A DNA stretch of 64,000 nt from Burkholderia catarinensis (GCF_001883705.2 NZ_MDEQ02000023.1:1-64000); one strand, 5' to 3'. Positions 52,791 through 62,571 are shown, counted from the stretch's first letter. Program-made: numbers and translations. Notes: a model not told the origin generated them from the letters alone.

Positions 52791-52898
52791 GGCGGGCGGG
52801 ACGAGCGGCTTGCGCACTCGCGAACTGGCCGTTCGGCGGACTCGGCGAGACGGATTCGCATCGATAAGCTGGGCGCTTTCCACTCATCGCTCACGGTC

Positions 52899-53624
52899 AT
52901 GCCCGCCCAGCGTGTCGATCTCAGCCATGTCCTGCCGTACGAAACGACGTACTTCGACGATCGGCTCGAGGTCGATCGAAACGATCTAGATATCTCCGCG
53001 TTGCTCGGCGTGGACGGCAACGTTCCCGACGCACTGCTCGTTTCGTTGTGCGGAGCACCTGCCGGGTCGGAGATTCAAGCGTACGTCGATAGTGCGAACA
53101 GGCTGACTTTCAGCATCACGCACCCCACGTTGATCCGATCCGAAAATCGCGTATCCGTCTTTCGAAAATCGGACGTGTCCGCACTCGAACTCGGCACCAT
53201 CGATCTCGTCGATCACGCAATCGCCGGACTCGGGGCGGCCATGCTGTGGCGAATCGTACGAGCATGCGATATGTTGGGGATCGCCCGGATCAGCGCACTT
53301 GCAGCGGGCGGCCGCAAGGCCGCACCGAAGCCCGGCGGGCGCCGGCTGTTCGGATACTACGCGTGGCCACGGCTCGGCTTCGACGCCCCCATTCCCGACA
53401 GGCATGGCGACGAAGCGGCACTGTTTCAATATTTCCAGGGCGACCCGGCCGGTCTGGCCGACGGGTCGCTTCGGTCGCTGCGTGCACTCTACGAGACGCG
53501 ATTCGGGCGAGAATTCTGGCGCGTCGCCGGATCACATCGCTGGATGACATTCGACGTCACACCGCACGGCAAGTGCGTGCAGACGTTGCAGAAATACTTG
53601 ATCGAAAAGGGGATCTACGAATGA
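52899..53624 (+). CDS. hypothetical protein, possible GNAT-like effector/toxin domain
   Basis: 241 aa, no signal peptide. The N-terminal 110 residues are beta-rich and of unknown type. The second half (RIVRACDMLGIARISALAAG, then GRRLFGYYAWPRLGFDAPIP) has the helix, strand and GYY-W-R-GFD layout seen in GNAT-like domains at the ends of some polymorphic toxins; this is pattern recall, not a search. The stop overlaps the next start (ATGA, 53621-53624). Base composition is somewhat lower in GC than the neighbours. It lies beside parDE in an accessory patch. Confidence 0.65.
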   Translation: MPAQRVDLSHVLPYETTYFDDRLEVDRNDLDISALLGVDGNVPDALLVSLCGAPAGSEIQAYVDSANRLTFSITHPTLIRSENRVSVFRKSDVSALELGTIDLVDHAIAGLGAAMLWRIVRACDMLGIARISALAAGGRKAAPKPGGRRLFGYYAWPRLGFDAPIPDRHGDEAALFQYFQGDPAGLADGSLRSLRALYETRFGREFWRVAGSHRWMTFDVTPHGKCVQTLQKYLIEKGIYE

Positions 53625-53974
53625 ACGCAAAGCACACGCCGATCGCCGGATTCCGGATTGCGCGGCCCACGGCGAGGCGCGGCCGCCCGATGAGCAAGCA
53701 TCGTCCGGTTCGCCTTTCGGAAGCCCGCCAACTCCTTGACGCGTTCGTCACACGCGAACTCCATCACAGCCTGGCTCGCGTCATGCGCAAATCCGCGCTC
53801 GAGCACGACGCATGGGCCGCCGCCGTTCGCACATCCCCGCCGCGACGAGCCGTCTTCAACGTGGGGCGCATCGATCTGTCGAAGTGCCAGTTGCCCATCA
53901 TCACGGATGCCGAAGCGGAAGCCATGGCTCGCCGGGAAACACTCACGCACTTCGGGCTGGACCCCGACTCATGA
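53621..53974 (+). CDS. hypothetical protein translationally coupled to upstream orphan
   Basis: 117 aa, basic N-terminal third (IARPTARRGRPMSKHRPVRL), then a helical stretch (SEARQLLDAFVTRELHHSLA) and a C-terminal RIDLSKCQLPIITDAEAEAM segment. No family was recognised. The ATG lies inside the stop of the upstream gene, as is common for two-component modules such as toxin/antitoxin or effector/partner pairs. Whether it protects against or assists the upstream protein cannot be told from sequence. Confidence 0.65.
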   Translation: MNAKHTPIAGFRIARPTARRGRPMSKHRPVRLSEARQLLDAFVTRELHHSLARVMRKSALEHDAWAAAVRTSPPRRAVFNVGRIDLSKCQLPIITDAEAEAMARRETLTHFGLDPDS

Positions 53975-54150
53975 CCGGCAGCGACGGAAAGAAACCGCAT
54001 GGCCCGATTCGACAACGACCGCGCCGATCGCCGTTCCCGGTAACGATCGTTGACAGATACCGAAGCCGCGGGCACGGCAGGACAGGTGCGGACTGAACCG
54101 ATTGTTGCTACGGACAAGTCAGCCGCGTCTCACCGTCGACGCCATCGCCC

Positions 54151-55026
54151 CTACCCCCTCCTCGCCGCCTGCTCCCGCAACCATGCGGCAAACGCGAGCA
54201 CATGCTCGACCGCGACGCTCTCCGGCTCGACATCGAGCCAATAGCCGAACGGCCCGATCGGCTGCACCGGCGACAGCCGCACGAGGCTGCCCTCGCCGAT
54301 CTCCTCCTCGATCATGTTCAGGTCGACGACCGCGAGCCCCGCGCCCTTGCGCGCCGCGCGGATCGCCTGTTCGAGCGTCGAGAACTCGATACCGTCGCCG
54401 ATCCGCGCCAACGGCACGCCCGCCTGCTCGCACCAGTCGGCCCACAGCGTGAGGCGCTTGCCTTCATGCAGCACATGCAGCGACGGCAGCCGGCCGAGCA
54501 GCACGTCGAGCGCATCGCCGCGATAGCGCGGCGCGCCGACGAGCGCATGCCGCTCCATCATCAGCAGCTCCGATTGCATGCCGGGCCGCGCCGCGCGCCC
54601 GAAGCGGATGTAGCAATGGCAATCGTCGGCCGGCTCCGTGCGGATCGACAGCTCGACATCGGGCAGCGCCTCCGCGAGCGTGCCGAGCCGCGGCGAAAAC
54701 CACTGCGTCGCGAACGTCGGCGGCAGCGACACCGTGAGGCGCCGCTTCGCGCCCGGCCGTGCGGCGGCGACTTCGCCGACGCCGCGCTCGATCGTGTCGA
54801 ACGCCTGTCCGATGAACGGCAGCAGGCGCTGGCCGGCATCGGTCAGGCGCACGCCCTTGTGATCGCGCTCGAACAGCCGCGCGCCGAGGGCTTCCTCGAG
54901 CAGCCGGATCTGCCGGCTCACCGCGCCTTGCGTCACGCACAGCGAGACCGCCGCGCGATTGAAGCTCAGATGACGCGCGGTCTCCTCGAAAAATCGCAGC
55001 GCGATCAACGATGGCAGGCGTCGCAT
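54151..55026 (-). CDS. LysR family transcriptional regulator (GcvA-like)
   Basis: 291 aa. RRLPSLIALRFFEETARHLS is the typical GcvA-type start, followed by the HTH (FNRAAVSLCVTQGAVSRQIR) and the effector domain from about 95 (LTVSLPPTFATQWFSPRLGT). Its end (LAFAAWLREQ) is also typical. It is divergent from a second GcvA-like gene 210 bp away; the two proteins have the same length class and may be old paralogues. One or both should control the catabolic operon starting at 56592. Confidence 0.9.
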   Translation of the reverse strand: MRRLPSLIALRFFEETARHLSFNRAAVSLCVTQGAVSRQIRLLEEALGARLFERDHKGVRLTDAGQRLLPFIGQAFDTIERGVGEVAAARPGAKRRLTVSLPPTFATQWFSPRLGTLAEALPDVELSIRTEPADDCHCYIRFGRAARPGMQSELLMMERHALVGAPRYRGDALDVLLGRLPSLHVLHEGKRLTLWADWCEQAGVPLARIGDGIEFSTLEQAIRAARKGAGLAVVDLNMIEEEIGEGSLVRLSPVQPIGPFGYWLDVEPESVAVEHVLAFAAWLREQAARRG

Positions 55027-55236
55027 GGTGTTTCTTCCTCTTGGGTATGACTGCCGGCCGCGCCGGCGAGCTTGCGGGCAGTTTTATGGCAGAAAAGCGC
55101 GCCGCCCGGCAGGCCGTGAAAACCCCAATGTCCGGTGCGCGCGGTTCCGGCCGCCGCCTGCCATCGCCTTCCTCGTCCCCGCCCCGCCAGCCTCCCGCCT
55201 ACAATAAACATCCCGCACCAACGACGACACCGCCCC

Positions 55237-56187
55237 GTGAGACGCAAGATGCCGGCGCTGAATGCGCTGAAAGCCTTCGAGATGGCCGGCCGCACCGGCA
55301 GCTTCACGCGCGCGGCCGAACTGCTCAACGTGACGCAGAGCGCGGTGAGCCGCCAGGTTCGCCAGCTCGAGGGCCAGCTCGGCGAAACCCTGCTCGAGCG
55401 CCGCCATCACCAGCTCGAACTGACCGCGGCCGGCCGCGTGCTGCTGCGTGCGCTGCAGCAATCGTTCGACAAGATCGAGCTGACCGTGCGCAGCCTGCAG
55501 GAAAAAACCCACCTGAACCGCCTGCGCGCGAACGTGCCGCCCACCTTTGCCACGCGCTGGCTGATGCCGCGCCTCGGCCGGCTGCGCGACGCGTATCCCG
55601 AATTCGAGCTGAGCCTGACCACCCGCATTCACGACAGCCTCGGCGAATCGCGCGTGCTCGACTGCGCGATCCGGTTCGGCGACGGCGAATGGGACGGCTT
55701 CGACAACGCGCTGCTGATGCAGGAGCAGCATATTGCCGTCTGCGCGCCCGCACTGGTCGCGCGGCTGCGACAGGACGATGCGCCGATCGACCTGAACCGC
55801 TTCACGCTGCTGCACGTGCTTGCGACCGACGACCAGCGCTACCTGACCTGGCAACACTGGCTGAAGGCCGCCGGCATCACCGACGTCGACACGCGCGGCG
55901 GCTACGAATTCGACCTGCTCGATCATGCGATCCGCGCGGCGATCGACGGCCTCGGGATCACGATCGCCGACCGCCACATGGTCGCGCGCGAGCTCGCGGC
56001 CGGGCAACTGATGCAGGTGCTCAACGTGCATGTCGACGGCCACCAGTCGTACTGGTTCGTCACGCGGCCCGAGCAGACGAACCTGCCACACATCGTGCAG
56101 TTCCGCGACTGGCTGCAGCAGGAAGTGTGGCTCGCGAAGCGTCACCTCGAGCCGTCGTCGCCGCTGCCGCAGGTGCCGCTGGCCTAG
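55237..56187 (+). CDS. LysR family transcriptional regulator (GcvA-like)
   Basis: 316 aa from the GTG at 55237, which restores the family start RRKMPALNALKAFEMAGRTG; an ATG four codons later (55249) is the alternative. The HTH (FTRAAELLNVTQSAVSRQVR) and effector domain (LRANVPPTFATRWLMPRLGR) are standard. It lies upstream of and on the same strand as the ALDH-MFS-enolase-GMC operon, with 404 bp in between, and is its likely regulator. Confidence 0.88.
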   Translation: MRRKMPALNALKAFEMAGRTGSFTRAAELLNVTQSAVSRQVRQLEGQLGETLLERRHHQLELTAAGRVLLRALQQSFDKIELTVRSLQEKTHLNRLRANVPPTFATRWLMPRLGRLRDAYPEFELSLTTRIHDSLGESRVLDCAIRFGDGEWDGFDNALLMQEQHIAVCAPALVARLRQDDAPIDLNRFTLLHVLATDDQRYLTWQHWLKAAGITDVDTRGGYEFDLLDHAIRAAIDGLGITIADRHMVARELAAGQLMQVLNVHVDGHQSYWFVTRPEQTNLPHIVQFRDWLQQEVWLAKRHLEPSSPLPQVPLA

Positions 56188-56591
56188 CGGCCGGTGCACG
56201 CCAATAACGGGCTCGCGCCCCCTTGTCTGGAGAATTCATTCGCGGGGCTGGCCCCTTATTAGCGCGAACCGGCCCTGGCGCGCGATCCGGCCCGATCGGC
56301 GTCGTCCGGCGGCCGCGGGCGACACCTTGCCGGCTCCCGCGCCCGTCCGCAATCGGACCCGTCGGAAAATGCGGCCGGGCCGCCTCCGCATCCCGTCCCG
56401 CTGCCGCCGCACCGGCCTTGCCGGACGGGCAATTCCGGCCGGCTCGCCGAGTAACGTGCATTTTTCTCATGCCCGACACGAAAATAAGTCGTTTGTCGTG
56501 CGCTAAACGCATGAACAGAATGGCCTCTGTCCCGTGACGCGCGTTTCGCCGCCCGAAGCGATCCGCCCGCACCCATCGGAGGAGACTCTTC
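56188..56591. other. promoter region of the ALDH-MFS-enolase-GMC operon
   Basis: 404 bp without a supported gene. The 3' part (56456-56525) is AT-richer (catttttctcatgcccgaca and aaaataagtcgtttgtcgtg) and probably holds the promoter. CATCGGAGGAG (from 56575) is the ribosome site of the first gene. Confidence 0.5.
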
Positions 56592-58016
56592 ATGCGCACC
56601 GAACGCAACTACGTGAATGGCCGTTTCGTCGTCGCGGAAAGCGACGCGTTCATCGTCGTCCACAATCCCGCCACCGAAGCGCCGTTCGCGCGTGTGCCTG
56701 CCGCGACGCCGGCCGCGGCGCTCGCCGCCGTCGACGCCGCGGCCGCCGCGCAGAAGGCGTGGCGCAAGCTGCCGAGCGCCGAGCGCGCGACCTTCCTGCA
56801 CAAGCTCTCCGACGCGCTGACCGCGCGCGCGCCGGAGATCGGTGCGGCGCTCGCGCAGGAATCCGGCAAGAGCGTCGAGGACGCGTCGAACGAAGCCGTC
56901 TACGCCGGCCAGATCACGCGCTACCACGCCGAATGGGCGCGCCGGATCGAGGGCGAGATCATCCCGAGCGACACGCCCGACGAGAACCTGTTCCTGCAGC
57001 GCGAGCCGATCGGCGTCGTCGCATGCCTGATCCCGTTCAACTTCCCCGTCTACACGCTGCTGCGCAAGGTCGCGCCCGCGCTGATCGCCGGCAACACGGT
57101 GGTCGTGCGGCCGAGCAACCACACACCGGTGTCCGCGTTCGAGATCGCGAAGGCCGTCGATGAGGCCGGCTTCCCGCCGGGCGTCGTCAACATCCTGACG
57201 ATGGACCACGCGACGGCCGAGGCGCTGTGCACGCATCCGGCGGTCGGCATGATCACGCTGACGGGCAGCGTGAACGCGGGCCGCAAGGTGCTCGACTACT
57301 GCAAGGCGAACATCGCGAAGCCGTCGCTCGAACTCGGCGGCAAGACGCCCGCGATCATCGAGCCCGACGCCGATCTCGAACGCGCGGCCGCCGCGCTCGT
57401 CGCGTCGAAGACGACCCATTGCGGCCAGCTCTGCACGGCGATCGAGCGCGTGTACGTGCACGACAGCGTGCACGACCGCTTCGTCGCGCTGCTGAAGGAG
57501 AAGATGGGCGCGGTACGCAGCGGCAACCGCGCGGCCGATCCGTCGAACATGGGCCCGCTCGTCAGCGCATCGGCGCGCGCGCACATCCACGGGATGGTCG
57601 AACGCGCGATCGCGGCCGGCGCGACGCTCGAAACCGGCGGCGCGATCCCCGACGGCCCCGGCTTCTTCTACCCGGCCACGCTGCTGACGAACTGCCGGCA
57701 GGACATGGAGATCGTGCAGGAGGAAACCTTCGGCCCGGTCATGCCCGTGCTGCGCTATCGGACGATCGACGAAGCCATCGGCTTCGCGAACGACCACCAG
57801 TTCGGCTTGTCGTCGGTGCTCTACACCGAGCACTACCGCACCGCACTGACCGTCGCGAACGCGATCGAGGCGGGCGAGCTGTACGTGAACCGCACGCCGG
57901 CCGATCCGTACCAGGGCTTCCACGCCGGCTGGAAGCGCTCGGGCCTCGGCGGCGACGACGGCAAGCACGGGATGCTCGAATTCACGCAGACGCGCCTCGT
58001 CGTCATGAAGTACTGA
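56592..58016 (+). CDS. aldehyde dehydrogenase, lactaldehyde dehydrogenase (AldA)-like
   Basis: 474 aa, and it can be aligned with E. coli AldA throughout (EWARRIEGEIIPSD, FHAGWKRSGLGGDDGKHG). Catalytic Cys281 (CGQLCTAIERV) and Glu247 (LELGGKTP) are present. Two cofactor-site positions differ from the usual motifs: PFNFP replaces PWNFP (148-152) and Arg173 replaces the Lys that contacts the adenosine ribose (VVRPSNHTP). The enzyme should oxidise a hydroxy-aldehyde formed by the pathway. It has a strong GGAGGAG site and is first in the operon. Confidence 0.9.
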   Translation: MRTERNYVNGRFVVAESDAFIVVHNPATEAPFARVPAATPAAALAAVDAAAAAQKAWRKLPSAERATFLHKLSDALTARAPEIGAALAQESGKSVEDASNEAVYAGQITRYHAEWARRIEGEIIPSDTPDENLFLQREPIGVVACLIPFNFPVYTLLRKVAPALIAGNTVVVRPSNHTPVSAFEIAKAVDEAGFPPGVVNILTMDHATAEALCTHPAVGMITLTGSVNAGRKVLDYCKANIAKPSLELGGKTPAIIEPDADLERAAAALVASKTTHCGQLCTAIERVYVHDSVHDRFVALLKEKMGAVRSGNRAADPSNMGPLVSASARAHIHGMVERAIAAGATLETGGAIPDGPGFFYPATLLTNCRQDMEIVQEETFGPVMPVLRYRTIDEAIGFANDHQFGLSSVLYTEHYRTALTVANAIEAGELYVNRTPADPYQGFHAGWKRSGLGGDDGKHGMLEFTQTRLVVMKY

Positions 58017-58132
58017 CGCAACACCGGCGCGCGCATCCCGACACCACGCCGCGCGCGCCGCCCCCGATCCGATCAAACACAAAACAAATCTGCAGACCTC
58101 CGCTTGAAGGAAGTCTGATGGAGGAAGACATC

Positions 58133-59470
58133 ATGCCGACCCAACCGTCGACACCCGCCGCGTCGCTCGCGTTGCACGACGACGCACACGCATCGCGCGA
58201 TTCGCGCGCGCAGCGCTACCTGCAACTGCTGCTGCTCGTGATCGCCGCGGGCGCGATCTACCCGATGCTGTACCTGCGGCAGGTGTACCAGCCGACGATG
58301 CTGCAGTTCTTCCGTATCGACGACGTGCAGCTCGGCTACCTGTACTCGTCGCTCGGCACGATCTTCCTCGTCAGCTATTTGCCGAGCGGCTGGCTTGCCG
58401 ACCGCCTGTCGCCGCGCTGGCTGATCTGCTTCTCGCTGCTCGCGACGGGCGCGCTCGGGCTTCTCTACGCGACCGGGCCGTCGTTCAACATGCTCGTGCT
58501 GATCTTCGGCGGCTGGGGGCTGACCACCGGCCTCACGTTCTGGGCGGCCGTGATCAAGCGCGTGAACATGATCGCGGGCCCTGACGAACAGGGCCGTTTC
58601 TTCGGCCTGCTCGACGGCGGCCGCGGGCTCGTCGAGGCGCTGCTCGCGACGATCGCGATCACGCTGTTCGCGTACGTGACGCAGGCGCACGGCGGCACCG
58701 ACGCGGCCGGCTTCAGGCTCGTCGTGCACCTGTACGCGTTCTTCTGCATCGCGCTCGGCGTGCTGCTTGCGCTGGTGAAGGATCCGGCGCGCGCGGGCGA
58801 CCGTGCGGCAGCCACGAAGCGCCGCGCCGGTAGCGACCGCCGAGGCAACGTGCTGACCGACCTGAAGACGCTCGCGGCGATCCCCGAGCTGTGGCTCGTC
58901 GCGGCGATCGTGTTCTGCGGCTACCAGGTGTTCTGGGCGACCTACAGCTTCTCGGCGTACCTGCACGAAGGCAATTTCGGGCTCAGCGCGACGGCGGCCG
59001 GTTTCATCACGACGCTCAAGCTGTGGATGCGCCCCATCGGCGGCATCGGCGGCGGCTTCCTCGGCGATCGCGTGTCGAAAGTCTCCGTGCTGTTCTGGGC
59101 GCTCGTGCTCGCCGCGCTGTCGCTGGTCGGGCTGATCGCCGCGCCGCCGCACAGCCCGCAGGCGATGCTCGTCGTGCTCGTGCTGTTCATCGGCATCCTC
59201 ACCTATGCGATCCGCGGCCTGTACTGGTCGCTGCTCGACGACTGCAAGGTGCCGACGCATTGCGCGGGCCTCGCGATCGGCCTGATCTCGGTGCTCGGCT
59301 ATTCGCCCGACGTGTTCGTGCCGCTGATCAACGGCTACGTGACGCAGGCCTACCCGGGCGCGCACGGCTACCAGCTCTATTTCGGCTATATCGCGGCGAT
59401 CGCGCTCTGCGGCGCGGGCGCCGCCGCGTTCCTCAAAACCCGCCTCAACCGCATCCAGGAGTCCGCATGA
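58133..59470 (+). CDS. MFS transporter
   Basis: 445 aa, 12 TM segments. Recognisable features are FLVSYLPSGWLADRLSPRWL after TM2, GPDEQGRFFGLLDGGRGLVE at TM5 and IRGLYWSLLDDCKVPTHCAG in the second half; this arrangement is typical of a proteobacterial MFS group linked to sugar-acid or polyol operons. The ATG at 58133 has GGAGGA upstream, while an ATG at 58118 overlaps that site. The stop overlaps the enolase-superfamily gene's start (ATGA). It probably imports the pathway substrate. Confidence 0.87.
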   Translation: MPTQPSTPAASLALHDDAHASRDSRAQRYLQLLLLVIAAGAIYPMLYLRQVYQPTMLQFFRIDDVQLGYLYSSLGTIFLVSYLPSGWLADRLSPRWLICFSLLATGALGLLYATGPSFNMLVLIFGGWGLTTGLTFWAAVIKRVNMIAGPDEQGRFFGLLDGGRGLVEALLATIAITLFAYVTQAHGGTDAAGFRLVVHLYAFFCIALGVLLALVKDPARAGDRAAATKRRAGSDRRGNVLTDLKTLAAIPELWLVAAIVFCGYQVFWATYSFSAYLHEGNFGLSATAAGFITTLKLWMRPIGGIGGGFLGDRVSKVSVLFWALVLAALSLVGLIAAPPHSPQAMLVVLVLFIGILTYAIRGLYWSLLDDCKVPTHCAGLAIGLISVLGYSPDVFVPLINGYVTQAYPGAHGYQLYFGYIAAIALCGAGAAAFLKTRLNRIQESA

Positions 59471-60684
59471 AGATCGTTTCGCTCGAAACCCATATCGTCG
59501 CCGTGCCGCCGCCGCATGTCGGCGGGATGTACTGGATCTTCGTGAAGCTGAAGACCGACTGCGGCATCGAAGGCGTCGGCGAGATCTATTCGGCGACGTT
59601 CGGCCCGAAGGCCATGGGCCCGATCATCGACGACGTGTTCGAACGCCACCTGCTGAACCAGGATCCGCACCACGTCGAGCGGCTGTTCCGCCAGGCGTAT
59701 TCGAGCGGCTTCACGCAGCGGCCCGACCTCACGATGATGGGCGTGGTCAGCGGGCTGGAAATGGCGTGCTGGGACATCGTCGGCAAGGCCGCCGGCAAGC
59801 CCGTGTACGAACTGCTCGGCGGCAGGATCCACGAGCGGCTGCGCTCGTACACGTACCTGTATCCGAAGAACGCGAACGGCGAATACGACTACGACGATCC
59901 CGACCTCGCGGCCGAATGCGCGGCCGAGAACGTGAAGCTCGGCTTCACCGCCGTCAAGTTCGATCCGGCCGGCCCGTACACCGCTTACTCGGGCCACCAG
60001 CTGTCGCTCGACGTGCTCGAGCGCTGCGAGCTGTTCTGCCGCAAGGTGCGCGAGGCCGTCGGCAGCAAGGCCGACCTTCTGTTCGGCACGCACGGGCAGA
60101 TGGTGCCGTCGTCGGCGATCCGGCTCGCGAAGCGGCTGGAGAAATACGACCCGCTGTGGTTCGAGGAGCCGGTTCCTCCCGGCCAGGAGGAGGCGATCGC
60201 GCAAGTCGCGAAGCACACGTCGATTCCGATCGCGACCGGCGAGCGCCTGACCACCAAGTACGAATTCCACAAGCTGCTGCAGGCGGGCGGCGCATCGATC
60301 CTGCAACTGAACGTCGCGCGCGTGGGCGGCCTGCTCGAAGCGAAGAAGATCGCGACGCTCGCCGAAGTGCACTACGCGCAGATCGCGCCGCACCTGTACA
60401 ACGGGCCAATCGGCGCGGCCGCGAGCATCCAGCTCGCGGCGTGCACGCCGAACTTCCTGATCCAGGAAAGCATCATGACGTGGGGCGGCTTCCATGCCGA
60501 AGTCGTGAAGACGCCGATCCGCTGGGAAGACGGCTACATCATCCCGTCGAACGAGCCGGGCCTCGGCATCGAGCTCGACATGGACGTCGTGCGCCGTCAC
60601 ACGCCGTACACGGGCCAGCGGCTGCACCTGCAGATGGGCGAAAAACCCGTCGACGTGAAGGATCTCGCCCCCGCGAAGGGCTGA
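59467..60684 (+). CDS. mandelate racemase/muconate lactonizing (enolase superfamily) enzyme
   Basis: 405 aa. The N-terminal capping domain (VSLETHIVAVPPPHVGGMYW) is followed by the barrel. Lys164 (AVKFDPAGP), His209 (FGTHGQM), Glu233/Glu234 (LWFEEPVPP), Glu259 (IATGERL) and His309 (IAPHLYNGP) match a galactonate-dehydratase-like active site. However, the position of the first metal-binding Asp (IDFHG in galactonate dehydratase) is occupied by Gly207. The reaction, probably dehydration of a sugar acid, is therefore uncertain. It is coupled to the transporter gene by ATGA and followed by the GMC oxidoreductase after 15 bp. Confidence 0.87.
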   Translation: MKIVSLETHIVAVPPPHVGGMYWIFVKLKTDCGIEGVGEIYSATFGPKAMGPIIDDVFERHLLNQDPHHVERLFRQAYSSGFTQRPDLTMMGVVSGLEMACWDIVGKAAGKPVYELLGGRIHERLRSYTYLYPKNANGEYDYDDPDLAAECAAENVKLGFTAVKFDPAGPYTAYSGHQLSLDVLERCELFCRKVREAVGSKADLLFGTHGQMVPSSAIRLAKRLEKYDPLWFEEPVPPGQEEAIAQVAKHTSIPIATGERLTTKYEFHKLLQAGGASILQLNVARVGGLLEAKKIATLAEVHYAQIAPHLYNGPIGAAASIQLAACTPNFLIQESIMTWGGFHAEVVKTPIRWEDGYIIPSNEPGLGIELDMDVVRRHTPYTGQRLHLQMGEKPVDVKDLAPAKG

Positions 60685-60699
60685 GCGCAAAGGACAGAC

Positions 60700-62367
60700 A
60701 TGAGCTACGACTACATCATCGTCGGCGCGGGCTCGGCCGGCTGCATCCTCGCGAGCCGCCTGAGCGAGTCGGGCCGGCACTCGGTGCTGCTGCTCGAAGC
60801 AGGCGAGCGCGACGCGTCGTTCTGGTTCAAGGTGCCGGTCGGCTTCACGAAGACCTATTACAACCGCCGCTACAACTGGATGTACTACAGCGAGCCCGAA
60901 GCGCAGCTCGCCGACCGCAAGCTGTATTGCCCGCGCGGCAAGGTAGTCGGCGGATCGGGCTCGATCAACGCGATGGTCTACGTGCGCGGCCAGCGCGGCG
61001 ACTACGACGACTGGGCGAACGCGGGCAATCCGGGCTGGGCGTACGACGACGTGCTGCCGTACTTCCGCAAGCTCGAAACCCATGCGGCCGGCGCGACCGA
61101 TCCGCGGCATCACGGCTCGACGGGGCCGATCCACATCACGTCGATGAAAGCCGACGTGCATCCGATCGTCCACGAATTCCTGAAGGGCTGCGGGCAACTG
61201 AACCTGCCGCGCACCGACGATTTCAACGGCGCGAAGTTCGAAGGTGCGGGCATCTACGACCTGAACACGAAGAACGGTGAGCGCTGCTCCAGCAGCTTCG
61301 CGTACCTGCGGCCCGCTTTGACTCGCGCGAACCTCACGTTGCGTTCCGGCGTACTCGTGCGGCGCGTGACGTTCGACGGCACGCGCGCAACCGGCGTGGT
61401 CGTTGCGGGCGAACAGGGCGACGAGACGCTCGTCGCCGCGCGCGAGGTGATCCTCGCGGCCGGCGCGGTCGATACGCCGAAGCTGCTGCAACTGTCGGGC
61501 GTCGGCGATCCGGCGCTGCTCGCGCGCCGGCGCGTGCCGCTCGTGCATGCGCTGCCGGCCGTCGGCCGCAACCTGCAGGACCACCTGTGCGTGAGCTTCT
61601 ACTTCAAGGCGAACCGGCCGACGCTGAACGACGAGATGGGCACGCTGCTCGGCAAGATGAAGATCGGGCTGCGCTACCTGCTGACGAAGCGCGGCCCGCT
61701 CGCGATGAGCGTGAACCAGGCCGGCGGCTTCTTCCGCGGTTCGGCCGATGCGCAGGAGCCGAACCTGCAGCTCTACTTCAACCCGTTGTCGTACCGGATT
61801 CCGAAGAGCGACCGCGCGAGCATCAAGCCCGAACCGTATTCCGGATTCCTGATCGCATTCAATCCGTGCCGGCCGACGAGTCGCGGCACGATCGAGATCG
61901 CGTCGAACCGCGCGGAGGATGCCGCGAAGATCCACATCAACGCGCTCACCACGCAGAAGGATCTCGACGAGGCCGTGCAGGGCAGCAAGGTGATCCGTGC
62001 GCTGATGCGTGCGCCGGCGCTGAAATCGATGACCGTCGAGGAAATCTCGCCGGGGCCGCAGGTCGACTCCGACGAAGCGATGCTGCAGTACTTCCGCGAG
62101 CAGTCGGGTTCGATCTACCACCTGTGCGGATCGTGCACGATGGGGCCGGACGCGGCGACGTCGGTTGTCGATGCGTCGCTGCGCGTGCACGGGCTGCAGG
62201 CGCTGCGGATCGTCGATGCATCGGTGTTTCCAAACATCACGTCGGGCAACATCAACGCGCCGACGATGATGGTCGCGGAGAAAGGCGCGGACCTGATTCT
62301 GGCGGATGCGCGGCGCGGCGAGACGGCGGCGGCCCGGGCGGACGGACGCGAGACTGCCGCTCACTGA
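60700..62367 (+). CDS. GMC family oxidoreductase (choline dehydrogenase-like)
   Basis: A 555-aa FAD enzyme. The ADP-binding motif YDYIIVGAGSAGCILASRLS starts at residue 3. The GMC signatures follow: RGKVVGGSGSINAMVYVRG (about 85-103) and EVILAAGAVDTPKLLQLSGV (about 250). The catalytic His is in SIYHLCGSCTMG and the Asn in SGNINAPTMM near the C terminus. Such enzymes oxidise primary or secondary alcohols and pass electrons to the respiratory chain. It is the last gene of the operon; the neighbouring dehydrogenase could oxidise the aldehyde it makes. A hairpin lies about 205 bp downstream. Confidence 0.92.
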   Translation: MSYDYIIVGAGSAGCILASRLSESGRHSVLLLEAGERDASFWFKVPVGFTKTYYNRRYNWMYYSEPEAQLADRKLYCPRGKVVGGSGSINAMVYVRGQRGDYDDWANAGNPGWAYDDVLPYFRKLETHAAGATDPRHHGSTGPIHITSMKADVHPIVHEFLKGCGQLNLPRTDDFNGAKFEGAGIYDLNTKNGERCSSSFAYLRPALTRANLTLRSGVLVRRVTFDGTRATGVVVAGEQGDETLVAAREVILAAGAVDTPKLLQLSGVGDPALLARRRVPLVHALPAVGRNLQDHLCVSFYFKANRPTLNDEMGTLLGKMKIGLRYLLTKRGPLAMSVNQAGGFFRGSADAQEPNLQLYFNPLSYRIPKSDRASIKPEPYSGFLIAFNPCRPTSRGTIEIASNRAEDAAKIHINALTTQKDLDEAVQGSKVIRALMRAPALKSMTVEEISPGPQVDSDEAMLQYFREQSGSIYHLCGSCTMGPDAATSVVDASLRVHGLQALRIVDASVFPNITSGNINAPTMMVAEKGADLILADARRGETAAARADGRETAAH

Positions 62368-62571
62368 CGCGCGGCGCGTGCACGGACCCAGAAACACGGC
62401 GCTCGCCACAGGCGCGAAACATGCATTCAGTTTCCCGGAAAGCCCCCGCGAATCAGCGCGGTTCGTATCGCGCGCCGTACGCGGCCAAGGGTTTGTCCGG
62501 TTAGTCCTGAAGGCCTGCCTGAACGAGGGTCCTGATATATGGAACGTGCATGCGTCGCCACAAGAGCGGCC

